Source: Phoronis ovalis (taxonomy: Eukaryota > Phoronida > Phoronidae). Taken from it: a stretch of DNA of 19,690 nt. The notes below the pieces were generated by a model, which saw nothing but the letters and a program-made list of their open reading frames with translations, had not been told where the DNA came from and ran no database searches. A program made the position numbers and the translations under genes. Of the stretch, positions 1-19,690 are shown piece by piece; within the stretch, counting starts at the first letter, position 1, and each line of letters begins with the position of its first letter. Location of the stretch: positions 1-19,690 of the forward strand of contig JAOXYB010014677.1 in NCBI GenBank assembly GCA_028565635.1. Direction: 5' to 3'.

Positions 1-282
1 AGCTGACCAAATTTAATTCCGATACTAAGAACAGAACCTTATTTAATAAACGGGCGAAGTTGTGCATAGGAACTCTTTCCAGATCTCTAGTAAGATCATC
101 TTTATCAGAAAATCAAAGAATGATGTAGAGTTTTAAAAATCGGAATACAAAGTAAGATGTAAAAAGTAGATGCATTTGGATATTTATTACTTTATCAGAG
201 AGAGCAGAGTTAACATTAGGCTAGACATTATGAAACAATCTTACAATTTTGAAACAGATATAATTTAACCAGTCTAACTTAC
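1..282 (-). other. Partial intron after exon 29
   Basis: It starts with the donor gtaagtta at 282 and runs off the window. I checked for the next WD40 exon, which would encode a VVCVW-like strand, and did not find it. No repeat or other signal was seen. Confidence 0.8.
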
Positions 283-16589
<16,307 letters not shown>

Positions 16590-16784
16590 CTGTAATACAT
16601 AAAAAGTAAGTTTAAACACACAGGTATACTGGATCATTTTGTAATAAGAATTCTACTCAATATAAAATTAAAGTTACATAAACAGTCATGTAGCATTTAG
16701 AAAACTCTCGGTTCAGTAAATATTCAAAGAATATTGCCATATTTATCTGAATAAACCTCAGGGGGAGCTAGTCAAAAAGTTAGT

Positions 16785-16940
16785 AGGTATTTACTTGTGG
16801 TAAATAAAGGTCACCGAAAATATATTGTCGTAAATGAAAAAAAACAAACACGAAAAGTATACCCTATTGTTAGCAACTCTACCATAATAGATACCCTATG
16901 TAAAATTTACTGGAAATTATACACCCTGTGGTAAACTAGA
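16785..16940. repeat. Diverged ~30-bp minisatellite (left array)
   Basis: About five units of a motif close to ATACCCTGTGGTAAAT, at roughly 16792, 16821, 16858, 16890 and 16919. The same motif recurs at 18971-19120. Confidence 0.7.
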
Positions 16941-17616
16941 CATTTGGTGAGTTGAAAACAACTCCGAGAGTGTATACCCCCAGCAAGAATGTTGCAAGTT
17001 GGAGAGATTGGCCCTCGGTGAGGTTTACAGCGGGTGAGAAGTAGATGCTTTAATAGTAAAAAAAATAGACATCAAAAGCAATTATAAAATTCTTCTAATT
17101 TCTTGTTATTCACCATTCAAATACACATCCACAATTCATACAGAACTCAGTCCCTTTCTGCTCCATGTAACAGCCAGAGCTTAATGTAAACAGATATTAC
17201 AAAGAAAATATATAGTTTGAGCATGATCTCTAGCTGATTAGCCATCTTTTGTACATTCACTTTGTTACATAATAGATTTACTCAAAGCCATGCAGTTATA
17301 AAGCCTCTTAATACACAATAATTTAATTAACACATTTCACCCTTACTGATTTTGTTAGAGACACAAATCTCAGTACAAGGAAGCATTACAATGACACAAA
17401 CACATTTAGTACTGTTGAGGAATTTTATGCTTAGTTGCCAAAAACCTCTATTTAGTTTAATATTTCCAATTTTAACATAGACTGAAATAAATAAATAAAT
17501 ACATATGTTTGTGACAAGTTACAGTTTTTTTAAAGGGTAGTAAGTAGTTCCCGGGGGGGGAGTTAAATATTCCCAAATGGACGGTGCCACCCTTATGGGG
17601 TGTTCTTAGCCTATTT

Positions 17617-17906
17617 GGTAGCTCAAGTGTCAGTAAATTTTAGGTACAATTAACCCCCCTTGGTAAAATAGTAGCTCAAGTGTAACATTTTTCAGAAATA
17701 CCTGTTAGTCCAGAAAAGGATACTTATTTCTCTTTTTCCTTATTACAATTTTTGCAAAAATCCAAGCTATTCGTAAGAATTGTGATCTATCTTTCATTCT
17801 TTCACCATATATTATATGCCATCGTTCAATAGATCCGGGCAATAGATGATGTTGCAAACATATTATTCAGTACCATATTATTCAGTAAAATAGGTAGTTC
17901 AAGTGT
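17617..17906. repeat. Three dispersed copies of a GGTAGCTCAAGTGT motif
   Basis: Copies at 17617-17630, 17671-17683 and 17893-17906 (the last with one T for C). Each follows a TTGGTA or AAAATAG-type stretch, suggesting an old, eroded tandem or dispersed repeat within the intron. Confidence 0.6.
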
Positions 17907-18141
17907 CGAGTTTTGCACACCCCATATTATGTAAATTGCAGGAGTCACCACCTCCCCCCGGAAGTTGTCCAGCATTTTATGAACATAGCAATTCAAAGAT
18001 TTCGTCATTTTAATTTTATCACTGTGCATCAGTTATCCATGAATATGGACTCTTCCAAAAAATTGTAGCCAGTGAATAAAGTCTAAAAGTATCTTATTAC
18101 AAGCAGTGATGCAATATAATTAGTGATGTTACATAGTCTTT

Positions 18142-18287
18142 TAGTATTACAGGAATAATGTGAAAAGAAATATAAAATCGACATTATATCTTACACACAG
18201 TGATTCAACAAATGCTTACATGCCTGCACAAATCATTAATATTACAGTAATAATGTAAACTGATGTAATATAAAATCAACATTATTT
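18142..18287. repeat. Two diverged copies of a ~46-bp sequence
   Basis: The sequence around 18142-18187 (TATTACAGGAATAATGTG ... AATCGACATTAT) recurs at about 18237-18285 (ATTACAGTAATAATGT ... AATCAACATTAT), about 95 bp apart, directly before the larger tandem array. Confidence 0.65.
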
Positions 18288-18294
18288 TGGCAAT

Positions 18295-18870
18295 AAGTTT
18301 GATGTGGACGCCAGTCGGCCATATTGATTCTGAATGACTTCAATATCTATAGCCTTTGCCACTATGTTAGTATACGATTTAAATTTCAAATGGATATTAC
18401 ATTATCTTCTTGAGATATCCTGCTAACAATGAATTTGACGCATTTGACGTGGACACCAGTCGGCCATTTAGGTTCCGAATGACCCCAAAATCAATGAGTG
18501 TAATATAAGATTTAAATTTCAAGTGGATATCACATTCTCTTCTTGAGATATCCCACTAACAGGGAACCTGATGCCCTGGCGTGGACGCCTGTTGGCCATA
18601 TTGGTTCCAAACGATCCCAAAATCAATAGGCTTCATTGTCATTGTGTGTAATATAATATTTAAATTTTAAATGGATATCACATTCCATTCTTGAAATATC
18701 CCACTAACAGTGAATTTGGCATGTTTGACGTGGACGCCCGTCGGCCATTTTGGTTTCGAAATACCTCAAAATCATAGGCTTCATTGCCACCATGTGAGTA
18801 ATGTACAATTTAAATTTCAAATGGACATCACACTCCCTTCTTGAGATATCCGGTTAACAGTGAATTTGAT
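18295..18870. repeat. Four-copy tandem array of a ~130-150-bp unit
   Basis: Units are marked by GTGGACGCCAGTCGGCCAT at 18304, 18449, 18581 and 18730 (spacing 145, 132 and 149). Each unit continues with a GGTTCCGAATGACC-like block, CAAAATCAATAGGCTTCAT, ATTTAAATTTCAAATGGATAT and TTCTTGAGATATCC, then AACAGTGAATTTGA. Copies differ by substitutions and small indels. It is probably part of a transposon-derived or satellite-like family spread in this genome. Confidence 0.9.
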
Positions 18871-18970
18871 GCAGCAGATGAAGTAGTTACAGGGTAAATC
18901 CAAAGTACCTTCAGCCTACTGCTGGGGGTACAATTAAATATGTGAAAACTTACGAATCTTAATTTTTCAT

Positions 18971-19125
18971 ACCTGTCGTAAATGCGTTTTCCAAGAAATA
19001 CATCCTGTGATAAACAAATATTTTTTGAAAATATACCCTGTGGTAAATATCAAATAAGGATAGTATACCGTGTATTAAACAAGGATTCCAGAAGCGTGAA
19101 AAACATATCCTGTGGTAAATGTGGG
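18971..19125. repeat. Diverged ~30-bp minisatellite (right array)
   Basis: Units at 18971, 19001, 19033, 19064 and 19104 with core CCCTGTGGTAAAT, spaced about 30-40 bp. It is the same motif as at 16785-16940. A short ORF on each strand here is a product of the repeat. Confidence 0.75.
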
Positions 19126-19507
19126 AGCAGAAAAAGGGGCCTATTGGGCGGCACATGTATATAGCGATTTTGAACGATAGTACCCCACCCTCCAGGAATA
19201 ATGGAGCTTTTATTTCCTAGTAAGCAGTTTATGGGAGTTATTAATTGAATAATACAAAATTCAAACCAATGCTTTCAAACACATTGAAACGTCATGCTAA
19301 CCAATCCACAACCTTGATTTGTAATCAATGCAGACTCCTAGTCTTTCGCAAACTCCATTAACTTCAAACTAAATTAAATCTGCATAGAGTGCTACAGATT
19401 AATTACATGTATAGTGCAGAAAATGCTTTTATCATTGATTTTAGTTACAGGTTAATTTACATTTTAAAATGTAATAATACAGGATGAACTTTTATCTTTT
19501 TTAATTA

Positions 19508-19560
19508 ACAAGAGGTCTGCGGGTGCAGACAGATGCCCATCATATGATGTAGTTGTAAAG
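19508..19560. repeat. Possible short interspersed element start with hairpin
   Basis: ACAAGAGGTCTGCGGGTGCA at the left holds a six-base stem (GTCTGC 19515-19520, GCAGAC 19525-19530). The layout ACAAGAG followed by a small hairpin is like a repeat start I recall from mollusc genomes. The rest of the element, if any, is not recognisable here. Confidence 0.35.
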
Positions 19561-19690
19561 CCATCTTTGTATGTATAAGAGTTGTAAGGTTGATAATAGA
19601 GGGAAAATCTTCTAAGTGATTTACATGAACATTACAAACAATCTGCATTTTGACTTGTATTTACCCTGTACCAAACACGAAGTTGATCGG

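Larger units (their letters stand above)
16590..19690 (-). other. Long upstream intron (partial), rich in repeats
   Basis: At least 3.1 kb upstream of the first recognised exon. No frame here resembles WDFY3 or any family I know; the modest ORFs near 17826-18029 and 18959-19156 come from AT-rich or repeat sequence. A very short exon could be missed. The block 16785-19125 is mostly repeat-derived; 16950-17600 and 19130-19500 hold nothing I can name, apart from a run of eight or nine G near 17553. Confidence 0.75.

Noticed and set aside
17826-18029. 67-residue minus-strand frame considered as an upstream WDFY3 exon
   Set aside because: No resemblance to any part of WDFY3 that I can recall, and it includes one of the dispersed GGTAGTTCAAGTGT repeats.
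18959-19164. Overlapping open frames on both strands (YHRxYF repeats in the protein)
   Set aside because: Translations of the ~30-bp minisatellite; open on both strands because the repeat lacks stops.

Overview
The window is animal nuclear DNA. It is AT-rich (roughly two thirds A+T by eye), full of small introns, and holds one large gene on the minus strand that crosses both edges. I read it as the middle to C-terminal part of a WDFY3 (Alfy; Drosophila blue cheese) orthologue, the giant PH-BEACH-WD40-FYVE scaffold of selective autophagy. Twenty-nine exons with GT-AG borders join in one frame for 5,163 nt (1,721 codons) with no stop. By eye this corresponds to roughly residues 1,350-3,080 of the ~3,500-residue human protein. 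The comparison with human WDFY3 is from memory, not from a search.

Layout, in the gene's direction (right to left). 16590-19690 is a long intron or upstream sequence with no recognisable exon, made largely of diverged tandem and dispersed repeats. 9341-16589 carries 14 exons of the alpha-helical, armadillo-like part. 7909-9340 is a large intron that holds two extra coding-looking pieces, perhaps a duplicated exon cassette. 5727-7908 carries the linker before the PH domain, including a conserved tryptophan-rich block and a fast-evolving acidic, serine-rich stretch. 3772-5018 carries the PH domain and the start of the BEACH domain. 1199-3084 carries the rest of BEACH. 283-838 carries the start of the WD40 propeller. 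The remaining WD repeats and the FYVE finger lie beyond the left edge, and the N-terminal ~1,350 residues beyond the right edge.

Organism: the protein is close to vertebrate WDFY3, but the introns are short (mostly 200-700 bp) and the genome is AT-rich, which suggests an invertebrate. A short hairpin-bearing sequence near 19508 resembles a repeat start I associate with molluscs, so a mollusc is my best guess, at low confidence. There is no sign of prokaryotic genes, RNA genes, CRISPR, or transposase or reverse transcriptase ORFs.

The least ordinary points are the possible duplicated exon cassette at 8110-8691, an in-frame tandem splice donor at 12196/12205, a palindromic minisatellite at 3201-3545, and a ~2.3 kb composite repeat block at 16785-19125 bracketed by the same minisatellite motif. 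I found no wholly new biological system.
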